DNA of 64,000 bases from a virus: positions 1-64,000 of the IMG/VR virus record IMGVR_UViG_3300032294_001427; one strand, written 5' to 3'. This document shows positions 21,399 through 28,806 of the stretch, piece by piece. A model generated the notes under the pieces. The model was not told the DNA's origin and ran no database searches. It was given only the letters and a program-made list of their open reading frames with translations. Made by a program: the position numbers and the translations under genes. The first letter of the stretch is position 1, and each line of letters starts with the position of its first letter.

Positions 21399-22502
21399 CT
21401 ATTCTACACGTAGAAGAACTGTATCCCCGTTGATTCTGCCGCTCATTTCAACAGCCTTGGAATTGATTTCGCTCATGACCTTACGGAGAACGACCTTTCC
21501 ACCATCCAAGACTCTAGACAACACATCCTTTGGCTTTCGGAGAGTTTTGCTCACCGATTCACCATATTTATAATTCAAGATAGATGAGCCTTTGACATCC
21601 AAACCAGCAGCATCTGCTGCCACATAGACGCCCAGTTTGCGGGTCTTAACGTTGTAAACCCACAACTTCTCAGCACCCACGATCTTCACGGGGTCAATTG
21701 AGACCAACTTGTTATCGATATCGTCCTTCTTGTACTTGAGGTTCTTGATCTTCTTTTCGAAGGAGATAGGCTTCTTCTTGCGAGGCTTGCGTGCAGCACT
21801 CTTGTTCGAAGCAAGTTTCTCAGCATCGGTTGCAACAAGACCGAAAAACTTCGCAGCCTCGATCATTTCTTTGCGAGGACGCGGGTAGGACTCGCGCACA
21901 TATTCATCCTTAGATTCAATGTCTGCGATCCAATCGGATGCTCGCTTCTTGAAGTATTCCGCGATCTTTGTAGCGTGCATAGGCTTCACTTCGTTCTCAA
22001 CCATCCAAGTATAAGGAACGAAGTTTTCCTCGGAACCCCTGTGCCAAACCTCGTCAAACTTGGCTTCAAGTTGCATGATGAAATAATCGACTTTTCCTTG
22101 CATTCGCTCTTGAATCGAGATGACATTGTTAGAATCTCGATCCACGGGTGTGTCGAGATTCTTTTCACGAACAATTTGATTAAGCCGCGCATGGAATTCA
22201 ACCAGCCGCAACTGGAAATTGTCCAGAGTATTTTGCGGCACATTTGCGCCACGAGTGATGCAGCGAGCCAGCCAACCGTCAACGATATTCCAAGACAAAC
22301 TCAGATGTTCCGCCGCCCGCTTCTGTGGTGCGGTCAATTGGTTATTTGACAACAGATAATCGACCAGATACTTACGAGCATCAGCCGATTGCTTGTTTTG
22401 ATTGTACCATTGAAATGCGTGGACGAGATTAAACTGGCTGCAAGGCTCAGTCTGCTTTTCCCAGATGGGTTCGGGAACAACCTTTGGTATGAACTTTGCC
22501 AT
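21399..22502 (-). CDS. Conserved T4-like phage protein, 367 aa
   Basis: Contains FNLVHAFQWYNQNKQSADAR and a lysine-rich centre (ARKPRKKKPISFEKKIKN). The C-half (WVYNVKTRKLGVYVAADAAG; KGSSILNYKYGESVSKTLRK) resembles a duplicated beta-hairpin found in T4-like proteins of unknown function. Basic centre suggests nucleic-acid contact. Confidence 0.6.
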   Translation of the reverse strand: MAKFIPKVVPEPIWEKQTEPCSQFNLVHAFQWYNQNKQSADARKYLVDYLLSNNQLTAPQKRAAEHLSLSWNIVDGWLARCITRGANVPQNTLDNFQLRLVEFHARLNQIVREKNLDTPVDRDSNNVISIQERMQGKVDYFIMQLEAKFDEVWHRGSEENFVPYTWMVENEVKPMHATKIAEYFKKRASDWIADIESKDEYVRESYPRPRKEMIEAAKFFGLVATDAEKLASNKSAARKPRKKKPISFEKKIKNLKYKKDDIDNKLVSIDPVKIVGAEKLWVYNVKTRKLGVYVAADAAGLDVKGSSILNYKYGESVSKTLRKPKDVLSRVLDGGKVVLRKVMSEINSKAVEMSGRINGDTVLLRVE

Positions 22503-22568
22503 AGAAAATATTATGCCTCAGCAAGAATTAAAAGTCAAGCAATATTTAAAGCAATCAATCAAGAGCGC

Positions 22569-22898
22569 CTATCGGTATTCGCTGCGCCAATTCTTCTCAA
22601 GTTTCTTGAGTTCTTCTGGGCTGTAATCCAAGTATTTGCTCTCTTCGTGGTTCCAATGGCGGATGTCATAGAAAGTTACGAAGATAAACCTATGCAAAAA
22701 ATACAATCTGATGCGCACTCCAGCGTGGTTATTTCTTATAGTCCAATTGAATGAAAATCCTAGCAGTTCATCAATGCCATTTTCTACCTGTACTTCGAAT
22801 GCTTTGTTCTTGAACAAACGCCATGCGTTGTAGAAATAAGAACGATGCTGCTGGTACTTATACCAAGGATTGCTGATTGAAAAATTTAGATCTATCAT
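22569..22898 (-). CDS. Conserved phage accessory protein
   Basis: 109 residues from MIDLNFSISNPW. The pattern NAWRLFKNKAFEVQ, NHAGVRIRLYFLHRFIFVTFYDIRHWNHEE belongs to a small-protein family frequent in phages. Overlaps the preceding stop. Function unknown. Confidence 0.62.
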   Translation of the reverse strand: MIDLNFSISNPWYKYQQHRSYFYNAWRLFKNKAFEVQVENGIDELLGFSFNWTIRNNHAGVRIRLYFLHRFIFVTFYDIRHWNHEESKYLDYSPEELKKLEKNWRSEYR

Positions 22899-22899
22899 G

Positions 22900-23163
22900 T
22901 TATTCAACTCCGTACTGGATCTTGAATGTTCCTATCAACTCAGCCAAGATTTCTTCTTTCGCTGCGCATCGGATGTAGTATTCTATGTCTTGGTATGTAG
23001 ACGGCTCAGCATAGTATCCGCGCTCACGCTCCAATTCAGACAACACATCCTTGATGAGCAATTCGGCGAACTTCTCATAGTCAAACTCTCTACGGCTACC
23101 ATATTCATAACTACCAATCTCAATATCACATTGTGAGACCAGTTTTTTAATTAGTTCGTTCAT
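22900..23163 (-). CDS. MNER...FGVE family paralogue
   Basis: 87 residues: MNELIKKLVSQ, EKFAELLIKDVLSE, FKIQYGVE. A diverged member far from the 14-16 kb group; carries an insertion (YYAEPSTYQDIEYYIR) between core and tail. Confidence 0.65.
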   Translation of the reverse strand: MNELIKKLVSQCDIEIGSYEYGSRREFDYEKFAELLIKDVLSELERERGYYAEPSTYQDIEYYIRCAAKEEILAELIGTFKIQYGVE

Positions 23164-23166
23164 TCT

Positions 23167-23403
23167 TCAACTCCAAATCATTTTAGATACCCATGGTGCC
23201 CATGGTGGGCATTGCTCCCATTCCTCTTTGCTTATACTCGCAACTACAGACAATTTCATTCCATACTCCGTTCCTGGAATATTTCTCTCGCACAGCCGCC
23301 AGACACCGTTATCTTGAACGGCTTTTACTGCAAGATATTTTCCAGAATGCCACACTAATTTTGTTTCTTCACAGAATACCCAATGAGTCCATTTTTTCAT
23401 CAC
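23167..23403 (-). CDS. Hypothetical protein, 78 aa
   Basis: Tryptophan-rich (KKWTHWVFCEETKLVWHSG, CPPWAPWVSKMIW). Sits between two MNER-family genes with ATGA-type coupling. Function unknown. Confidence 0.5.
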   Translation of the reverse strand: MMKKWTHWVFCEETKLVWHSGKYLAVKAVQDNGVWRLCERNIPGTEYGMKLSVVASISKEEWEQCPPWAPWVSKMIWS

Positions 23404-23696
23404 TCAACTCCAAAATGTTCTTTAATTCTTTTTGCTAGATTCTCGCCGCATGATTTTGTAGTCAAGTCCTGCAAAGTAAATTTACAAGATTCACGAATCA
23501 CGTTCAAATCAAGAATAGAAACATTTTCATTGATACAAACATCAGCACATTCCTTCACAATCAACTCGGTAAATTTTTCAACAAAGCAATCTGGAATATA
23601 CATTTTAGCCAATTCATCGTCCAATAGTTCGTTGCCAGTGACAATATCAACAGACTTGATAGCATGTTCAGTAAGTTGTTTAATTCGTTCGTTCAT
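23400..23696 (-). CDS. MNER...FGVE family paralogue
   Basis: 98 residues: MNERIKQLTEHA, EKFTELIVKECADVC, KRIKEHFGVE. Start overlaps the stop of the 47-aa gene upstream. Confidence 0.7.
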   Translation of the reverse strand: MNERIKQLTEHAIKSVDIVTGNELLDDELAKMYIPDCFVEKFTELIVKECADVCINENVSILDLNVIRESCKFTLQDLTTKSCGENLAKRIKEHFGVE

Positions 23697-23839
23697 TATT
23701 TGAACTCCAGTGTCTTCTTTAGTTCAATAAGTTCTTTGGCCAGTTTGTCATAGTCGCTCTTTCGAACAAACTTAATATATTTTGAGGTTGCTACACTGGT
23801 CACAGCGGGGATCCAAATTTTCCAAATTTTTGGTCTCAT
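23696..23839 (-). CDS. Small basic protein, 47 aa
   Basis: MRPKIWKIWIPAVTSVAT then a coiled coil YDKLAKELIELKKTLEFK. The N-terminus is hydrophobic enough for a signal anchor. Fits exactly between neighbours. Confidence 0.5.
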   Translation of the reverse strand: MRPKIWKIWIPAVTSVATSKYIKFVRKSDYDKLAKELIELKKTLEFK

Positions 23840-23852
23840 TCTTCAACTCCCA

Positions 23853-24764
23853 TTAAGCAGCGTTACGGAAGCAGGTCTGCTTCGCCAACTTCTGCCAGTT
23901 TACCTTATCCATCTTATACAGAGTGGAAATCTTCAGGACCATACGCAGAGACAACTCGCGCAGCCGATCCATGTTGTTTTCGATGAACTGCAGGATCAGA
24001 ATCGTCTCCGATTCATCCATACCATTCTTGCGCAACATGCCAGCACGCACGACCTGCTTGATGCGGACAATGTAATCCATCTTCGTCTTCATCGCAAGAT
24101 CAAGATAGTGCGAGCGAGAAACAAGAGCCTCGAAGTGCGGAGCCAACTTGTTGCCCGAAGCGATCATCGCGTCGAAGTCATAGTTCGTGATGAAGATGAT
24201 TGAACCTTCAAACGCAAACTTCTCGGGGATGCTTTCACCATCCTGACCTTCCTCGCGCTCAAGAGAGCGCGAGAGCCAGTGCAGAACGCGACGGTCGGTC
24301 GAGTCACACGCACCCTTCAACAAGTTCATGCTAACGTCATCGTAGAACACCGAGTCCGAGTCGTCGAACACAATCACAGACTTCGGCTGACGGTTTTCGT
24401 ACAGCAACTTGTACAGGGCAAGCGGACGAACATAACCCTTGATGTAGGTGATGTTGTGGCCCTTCTTTTCGAGTTCAGCCATCTTTTGCTCGACAGTAAA
24501 AGACTTACCGAGGCCAGCGGGACCAGAAACGATCAGAGCACGATTGACGCCGCAGCCCGTCGCCTCAGACATAATCTCAAGAGCCTCAAATCGATCCTTG
24601 AGTTTGGCTTCAATTTCAGAAACCGTCTCTACTTTGGCGGGAGGGAAAAACTGAGGCAGATTCTGCCCCATGTTGGGGACAACAAAGGTCTTACCGCTAG
24701 TGTTGGCAATTCCGAGACGCTTGCGGGTCATACGGAAACCATTCTTGGGGACTCCACGAGGCAT
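23853..24764 (-). CDS. AAA ATPase
   Basis: 303 residues. Walker A SGPAGLGKS near residue 81, Walker B SVIVFDDSD near 129, sensor-1 IIFITNYD near 190. Arginine-rich loop and helical lid follow. Conserved in T4-like phages; such single-domain AAA proteins remodel nucleoprotein complexes or load replication proteins, but the client here is not evident. First gene after the boxed promoter at 24800. Confidence 0.78.
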   Translation of the reverse strand: MPRGVPKNGFRMTRKRLGIANTSGKTFVVPNMGQNLPQFFPPAKVETVSEIEAKLKDRFEALEIMSEATGCGVNRALIVSGPAGLGKSFTVEQKMAELEKKGHNITYIKGYVRPLALYKLLYENRQPKSVIVFDDSDSVFYDDVSMNLLKGACDSTDRRVLHWLSRSLEREEGQDGESIPEKFAFEGSIIFITNYDFDAMIASGNKLAPHFEALVSRSHYLDLAMKTKMDYIVRIKQVVRAGMLRKNGMDESETILILQFIENNMDRLRELSLRMVLKISTLYKMDKVNWQKLAKQTCFRNAA

Positions 24765-24799
24765 GATTATTTACCTACCTTGTTAATCACTATAAGAAT

Positions 24800-24860
24800 A
24801 TTATGCCTGATTCTTGCTAAAAACGCAACAGGAAAAACTCTAATAAAATCAATAACTTAC
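24800..24860 (-). promoter_or_regulatory. Boxed early promoter of the AAA ATPase
   Basis: Minus strand: TTGCGT (24823-24828), 17 bp, CATAAT (24800-24805). Upstream box at 24833-24860, nearly identical to that at 10946-10973. Confidence 0.72.
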
Positions 24861-24866
24861 GCAATG

Positions 24867-25895
24867 TTAATTTGTAACGTATTCTGTGAAGTTTTCTGCC
24901 GATTTCTTCCAGTTTATATTTTTGACGCTTAAATACGTTGTGCCGCGATCAACGTTCAGAGCGAAACAGATCGCTGTTGATAAATCCTCATCGGTAAATC
25001 CATTCACACCGTTTTGTATTTGGTCAATTGGTCCTGTTACTGGGTAAGCGGCAACTGGTGTTCCACATGCCATCGCTTCGAGAATGACTATCCCATATGT
25101 GTCTACTCTGCTCGGGAAAACTAATACATCTGCAGATTGATAATATTGTGCAAGAGATTCACCAAATTTATATCCAACGAAACGAACATTTGGGTATTTT
25201 TTTTGCAACTTATTTTTGTATGGACCATCACCAACAACAATTTTGACAACTTCTGTTAATGGAAAAACGCAACCAGAAACATCTAGTTCGCAAAATAAGT
25301 CTATATTTTTTTCTTTGCTGACGCGACCAACGTATAACAGAACAACCTTGTTATCGTTATATCTATCATTGAATTGAAAATGAGAATCATATCCCTTACT
25401 TAAAACGACTGAGTTCCATTTTGGGTTTTCTTTAGCACTAGATTTTGAGGAGCACATCACATATTTTGCATTCTTATGAAACCAATCAAAATACCATTTT
25501 GTCCAAGAAACTGGAATTCCGTATATTTCTTTGAAGAATTCGGGGAATTTTGTATGGTATGCAGTCGTGTACTTAATTCCAAGTTTTTCAAGAACTCTTT
25601 TGGCTTGTAGACCAAGAATACCTTCCGTGGCAATATGGTATTTTGTATCATAACCCTGATTGTGCCAATAGATATCTTTAGTCTCAATCAAATCTAACAT
25701 TTTACTATAAGAACATAAAGATATAGGAACTTCTTTATAAAAAGGGAATTTTATTGAAGAAAATTGCCCAGGATGAATTACATCTATTGTGACGTTCGCT
25801 GGTAAATTTTTTATGATGTTCTTATATGTTGTCACCACCCCATTAACTTGTGGTTCCCATGCATCCGTAATTAAGATTATTTTTGTGCGTGCCAT
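24867..25895 (-). CDS. GT4 glycosyltransferase, Agt-like (glycolipid synthesis)
   Basis: 342 residues from MARTKIILITDAW, chosen because GGAG lies 8 nt upstream. The N-terminal ITDAWEPQVNGVVTT and the C-terminal donor site (SRVDTYGIVILEAMACGTP, E-x7-E pattern) are diagnostic of retaining GT4 enzymes; LLYVGRVSKEKNID and GPIDQI also fit. The closest family I recognise is the glycosyltransferase encoded next to plcP in proteobacteria, which puts glucose or glucuronate on diacylglycerol. Overlaps the plcP-like gene by 19 bp. Other GT4 roles, such as O-antigen modification, are not excluded. Confidence 0.78.
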   Translation of the reverse strand: MARTKIILITDAWEPQVNGVVTTYKNIIKNLPANVTIDVIHPGQFSSIKFPFYKEVPISLCSYSKMLDLIETKDIYWHNQGYDTKYHIATEGILGLQAKRVLEKLGIKYTTAYHTKFPEFFKEIYGIPVSWTKWYFDWFHKNAKYVMCSSKSSAKENPKWNSVVLSKGYDSHFQFNDRYNDNKVVLLYVGRVSKEKNIDLFCELDVSGCVFPLTEVVKIVVGDGPYKNKLQKKYPNVRFVGYKFGESLAQYYQSADVLVFPSRVDTYGIVILEAMACGTPVAAYPVTGPIDQIQNGVNGFTDEDLSTAICFALNVDRGTTYLSVKNINWKKSAENFTEYVTN

Positions 25896-26620
25896 CGTAA
25901 AATCTCCCATTCTCCATTTAAATGCTCCACTAATGCACTCATCGATTCTACCCAGTCTCCATCATTCATATAAATGATACCGTTAACATTTTTAATCTCA
26001 GCCCGATGAACGTGCCCACAAATGATTCCATCGGCTTTTTGTTTTTTACAATAATCTGTGATCAACTCTTCAAAATTATTGACGTATGATAGTGCTTCTT
26101 TGGTTTTATTTTTGAGATATTGACTCAAACTCCAGTGCGGCAAATTTAACCAACCACGGACTTTACTAACAACAGTATTAATTTTCAGAAGAATGTCATA
26201 CAAGACATCCCCTAAATGGTATAGCCACTGTAGTTTTGTTCTCAAAACACCATCAAATAAATCACCGTGTATTACAATATAAGTGTTACCATCTACGCCG
26301 ATATGGCGGCATTGATTGACCAATTTTATGTTTCCGAAATTTATGTCAAATGGTAGCAAATCACGAAATGCATCATCATGATTCCCAACAATATAAGTTA
26401 CTTTAGTGTCGTTTTTCGCAGCCTTCAGGATTTTACGAACCACATCAGTATGAGATTGTGGCCAATAGAACTTCTGTTTCAATCGCCATCCGTCAATAAT
26501 ATCGCCAACAAGGTACAAATTTTTGCAAGAATTATTTTTCAAAAAATCGCATAACAAATCCGCTTTACATCCCCTAGATCCAAGATGGATGTCAGAGATA
26601 AAGATCGATTTGTATTGCAT
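25877..26620 (-). CDS. PlcP-like metallophosphoesterase (LpxH-like fold)
   Basis: 247 residues with all calcineurin-type metal motifs: SDIHLG (about 9), GDIIDGW (39), GNHDD (78), HGDLFD (114), GHVHRAE (199). The signatures IFISDIHLGSRGC, DGWRLKQKFYWPQSH and DGDWVESMSALVEH are those of the LpxH-related PlcP group, which cleaves phosphatidyl lipids to diacylglycerol during phosphate limitation. It is far longer in similarity to this group than to true LpxH by memory, but no alignment was run. Followed by an Agt-like gene; together they could turn host phospholipid into glycolipid and release phosphate-containing headgroup. Confidence 0.75.
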   Translation of the reverse strand: MQYKSIFISDIHLGSRGCKADLLCDFLKNNSCKNLYLVGDIIDGWRLKQKFYWPQSHTDVVRKILKAAKNDTKVTYIVGNHDDAFRDLLPFDINFGNIKLVNQCRHIGVDGNTYIVIHGDLFDGVLRTKLQWLYHLGDVLYDILLKINTVVSKVRGWLNLPHWSLSQYLKNKTKEALSYVNNFEELITDYCKKQKADGIICGHVHRAEIKNVNGIIYMNDGDWVESMSALVEHLNGEWEILRWHAQK

Positions 26621-26643
26621 TATAGACTCCTAGGGATAGAATC

Positions 26644-26672
26644 ATTATATAGGATGCAAATTATTACCGTTG
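26644..26672 (-). promoter_or_regulatory. Candidate promoter of plcP-agt-like pair
   Basis: TATAAT (26644-26649) on the minus strand, 24 bp before the plcP-like ATG, preceded by CCTA. The -35 region is poor, and no upstream box is present. CTAGGAG forms a ribosome site. No Pho box recognised. Confidence 0.35.
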
Positions 26673-26861
26673 TATTAAAAGATGGGGATCGTCTGTTAGA
26701 TGCAGAAAAAAAGTCTTCAATCCATCTATCTGTTGGATGAATCCCCATGGCCCCGATCTTTTAGCAGCGTAGTATGAGTCCTGCTTACGAATCAAGACCC
26801 ATTCGTTTCCGTACAGTTGGAGAAACTGTAGACCGTGTTTTGTTTTTGGTTGTAGAATCAT
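26664..26861 (-). CDS. Small paralogue of the 19523 protein
   Basis: 65 residues: KTKHGLQFLQLYGNEWVLIRK, SGPWGFIQQ, FFLHLTDDPH. Shares its pattern with the 70-residue protein at 19523, indicating duplication. Function unknown. Confidence 0.6.
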   Translation of the reverse strand: MILQPKTKHGLQFLQLYGNEWVLIRKQDSYYAAKRSGPWGFIQQIDGLKTFFLHLTDDPHLLIQR

Positions 26862-26990
26862 AGAAGGTTCGGTTCATCTTTCCCCCCACTGCGCAGTGGG
26901 TGCTAGATTGTACTTCTCTAGCGGGATCCTATAAGACTCAGCGTAGTACGCATGACCTCTACACCGAAAGGTTGAGGCGAGTGTTGCTAT
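26862..26990. other. Intergenic hairpins
   Basis: CCCACTGC/GCAGTGGG (around 26886-26901) is a perfect 16-bp palindrome, and CCTC...GAGG with a GAAA-type loop lies near 26957. No tract of Us follows, so it is a weak terminator candidate. TAAATA-like box at 26988-26994 overlaps the adjacent stop codon. Confidence 0.4.
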
Positions 26991-27233
26991 TTAGTATTTT
27001 TCAGTTTCAAGAAACTTTAATTCTTGAAGAGTTTTCTGGCGTTTGGGTGTGTGGTGTATATCGCATATCGGGCAACGGGGGACACCGCAATCCAAAGCAC
27101 GCTGTTTAGCATAACGATGTTTCTCTTTCACTTTTATACCAGCACCCCTAGCGATCTTCACCTGTTTCTTGATATGCGTTTCAGTATTTGCCATTCGCTT
27201 TGATCGACGAATTTTCTGGTCTTCGCTAGCCAT
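26991..27233 (-). CDS. Basic protein with CPIC...HH zinc-like motif
   Basis: 80 residues from MASEDQKIRRSKRM, just after the upstream stop. Very basic N-half and CGVPRCPICDIHHTPKRQK: two cysteines and two histidines likely bind zinc. Possibly nucleic-acid binding. Confidence 0.6.
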   Translation of the reverse strand: MASEDQKIRRSKRMANTETHIKKQVKIARGAGIKVKEKHRYAKQRALDCGVPRCPICDIHHTPKRQKTLQELKFLETEKY

Positions 27234-27235
27234 TT

Positions 27236-27496
27236 TTACCCCATTGAAATAGACTTTACATTCTCCACACGGAACGACCGCCATCCATTCTTCTCAACAT
27301 CCCAGACAGAGACGTTGTTGCTACTCTGATTCTGTTCCGCAACAACCTCACCGTTATTCTTAACAGAACTGGGAACCAAGTCACTACGCAAAGTGCAGCG
27401 CATGATTCGCTCATCGCCGTTCACTTTGGTAAACGTCACATCCACAATGTTATGACGAAGCATGTCAACCAATCCATCACGAGTAAAAACGTTCAT
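27236..27496 (-). CDS. Conserved small protein (SH3-barrel-like)
   Basis: 86 residues. VDVTFTKVNGDERIMRCTL and VWDVEKNGWRSFRVENVKS match a T4-like phage family predicted to form a small beta-barrel. Function unknown. Confidence 0.65.
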   Translation of the reverse strand: MNVFTRDGLVDMLRHNIVDVTFTKVNGDERIMRCTLRSDLVPSSVKNNGEVVAEQNQSSNNVSVWDVEKNGWRSFRVENVKSISMG

Positions 27497-27505
27497 AGTG
27501 TACCC

Positions 27506-27871
27506 TCAAACTTGCTTAACAATAGACCTAATAATTTTATCTGAAAACTGCCAATTAGTCAAGATCTGCTTAAACATCTCTTTAATGTCTTTCTTAGGAA
27601 TAGTTTTATTTTTAACCATCAGTCCATTGTATCCAGCGCGGGCATGGTTACAGATAAAATGCTTAACATCGCCGATGTACGCGGACAAAAATTCAACTTC
27701 ACTTCGGTCTTCTTTGTAAGTCAGCACATGATACTTGTATCCAAGTTCATCTGGCTTTATTTGTCGATCTTCATATCTATAGATTGTAGATTCTACTTCT
27801 CTGTTAGGTTTATCTTGTGTCAAATCAACATACCATAATGCTCCATCACAATTATCGTATTCGTTTGCCAT
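27506..27871 (-). CDS. Hypothetical protein, 121 aa
   Basis: Contains YKYHVLTYKEDRSEVEFLSA and a C-terminal basic helix. Precedes the beta-barrel gene. No family recognised. Confidence 0.5.
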   Translation of the reverse strand: MANEYDNCDGALWYVDLTQDKPNREVESTIYRYEDRQIKPDELGYKYHVLTYKEDRSEVEFLSAYIGDVKHFICNHARAGYNGLMVKNKTIPKKDIKEMFKQILTNWQFSDKIIRSIVKQV

Positions 27872-27880
27872 CCTATGCTC

Positions 27881-28447
27881 CTATGCTTTTTCTTTTTTCG
27901 CTTGATGCTCGATCATATATCTTGCGATGTACCAAGCGTCAACGATATCAGTTGTGGGTGAACCGAGTTTTGTTGTAGGGCTTATTATACTATGTAAATC
28001 TACAAAAGTATCTTTTACAAAGGCTTCGTACATTTTTTCTTTGGTCGCGTTACCCTTACCCGTGGCAAACTTCTTTACAACGGTTGGGGGAACGGTGAAA
28101 AACTTGTATCCATTTTTATGGAGCAGATACTTTAATATGCCGCAGTTCTCGGCGAGGTTGAAAACTTTACCCTTTGATCCAAAAGAGTAGTCCTCAATCA
28201 TAATCAATAGATCTTTCTTATCGAAATCAGCAAGGATTGTGAGAACCCAAGAAGCGATGTTTTCATATCGCTCTTGGTCTGTTAGATATTCCTCATGGGC
28301 TTCGCCCAAAATATTATGAAATTTTCCTTGTACTGATTTTCTGTCGTTCAGGAAATAGAAATACGAATTGGAAAATGTCTTATCACGAGAGACGCAAACA
28401 CACGGAGAAGTCAGCGAGTAATCAATGCCGACGATTACTGTTGTCAT
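27881..28447 (-). CDS. RuvC-like Holliday junction resolvase
   Basis: 188 residues from MTTVIVGIDYSLTSP; the longer upstream reading lies inside the neighbour. RNase H fold acidic residues: D in VGIDYS (about 8), E in MIEDYSF (about 82), and the DxxD/DAWYIARY end (about 168). GKGNATKEKMYEAF is typical of phage RuvC-like resolvases, which debranch recombination and replication intermediates before packaging. Overlaps the acidic zinc-ribbon gene upstream by 26 bp. Confidence 0.78.
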   Translation of the reverse strand: MTTVIVGIDYSLTSPCVCVSRDKTFSNSYFYFLNDRKSVQGKFHNILGEAHEEYLTDQERYENIASWVLTILADFDKKDLLIMIEDYSFGSKGKVFNLAENCGILKYLLHKNGYKFFTVPPTVVKKFATGKGNATKEKMYEAFVKDTFVDLHSIISPTTKLGSPTTDIVDAWYIARYMIEHQAKKEKA

Positions 28448-28640
28448 CTTCGTCTGCATCGCTCTCGTCGTCGAAGAATGGATCTTCTTCTTCGTCATTA
28501 AAATCTAGTTCTTCGTTTTCGTTGTCGTAAAAATCGCCACAGAACGGGCAATGGCTCGGGGTATAACTGACTTCATCTTCGTCGAAAGATAGCGTGAAAT
28601 GCGAGCCACAGTTATCACACGTTAGTTTTAGATCTGACAT
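28422..28640 (-). CDS. Zinc ribbon with acidic tail
   Basis: 72 residues: TCDNCGSHF and HCPFCGDF make a four-cysteine zinc ribbon; the remainder is almost entirely D/E/N, like a nucleic-acid mimic or flexible tail. Conserved in T4-like phages without known role. Confidence 0.65.
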   Translation of the reverse strand: MSDLKLTCDNCGSHFTLSFDEDEVSYTPSHCPFCGDFYDNENEELDFNDEEEDPFFDDESDADEDDNSNRRH

Positions 28641-28806
28641 ATCAGACTCTCCTTAATAAAAGCCTACTTTCTATATAGGCGTTGAAATTGATGCGGCATT
28701 GCGCATAAAGCACGATAAATGCCTTTATACTTCCAGATGAATCTGAAGATGATCCATAGAGTTTTGATGTTTGGGAATTTGCGCATAGCAATTTCTCATA
28801 GAAATT
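28641..28806. other. Intergenic with candidate promoter
   Basis: No gene. Minus strand has GCCTATATAG about 28 bp before the zinc-ribbon ATG, a possible -10, with no clear -35 or upstream box. Confidence 0.3.
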
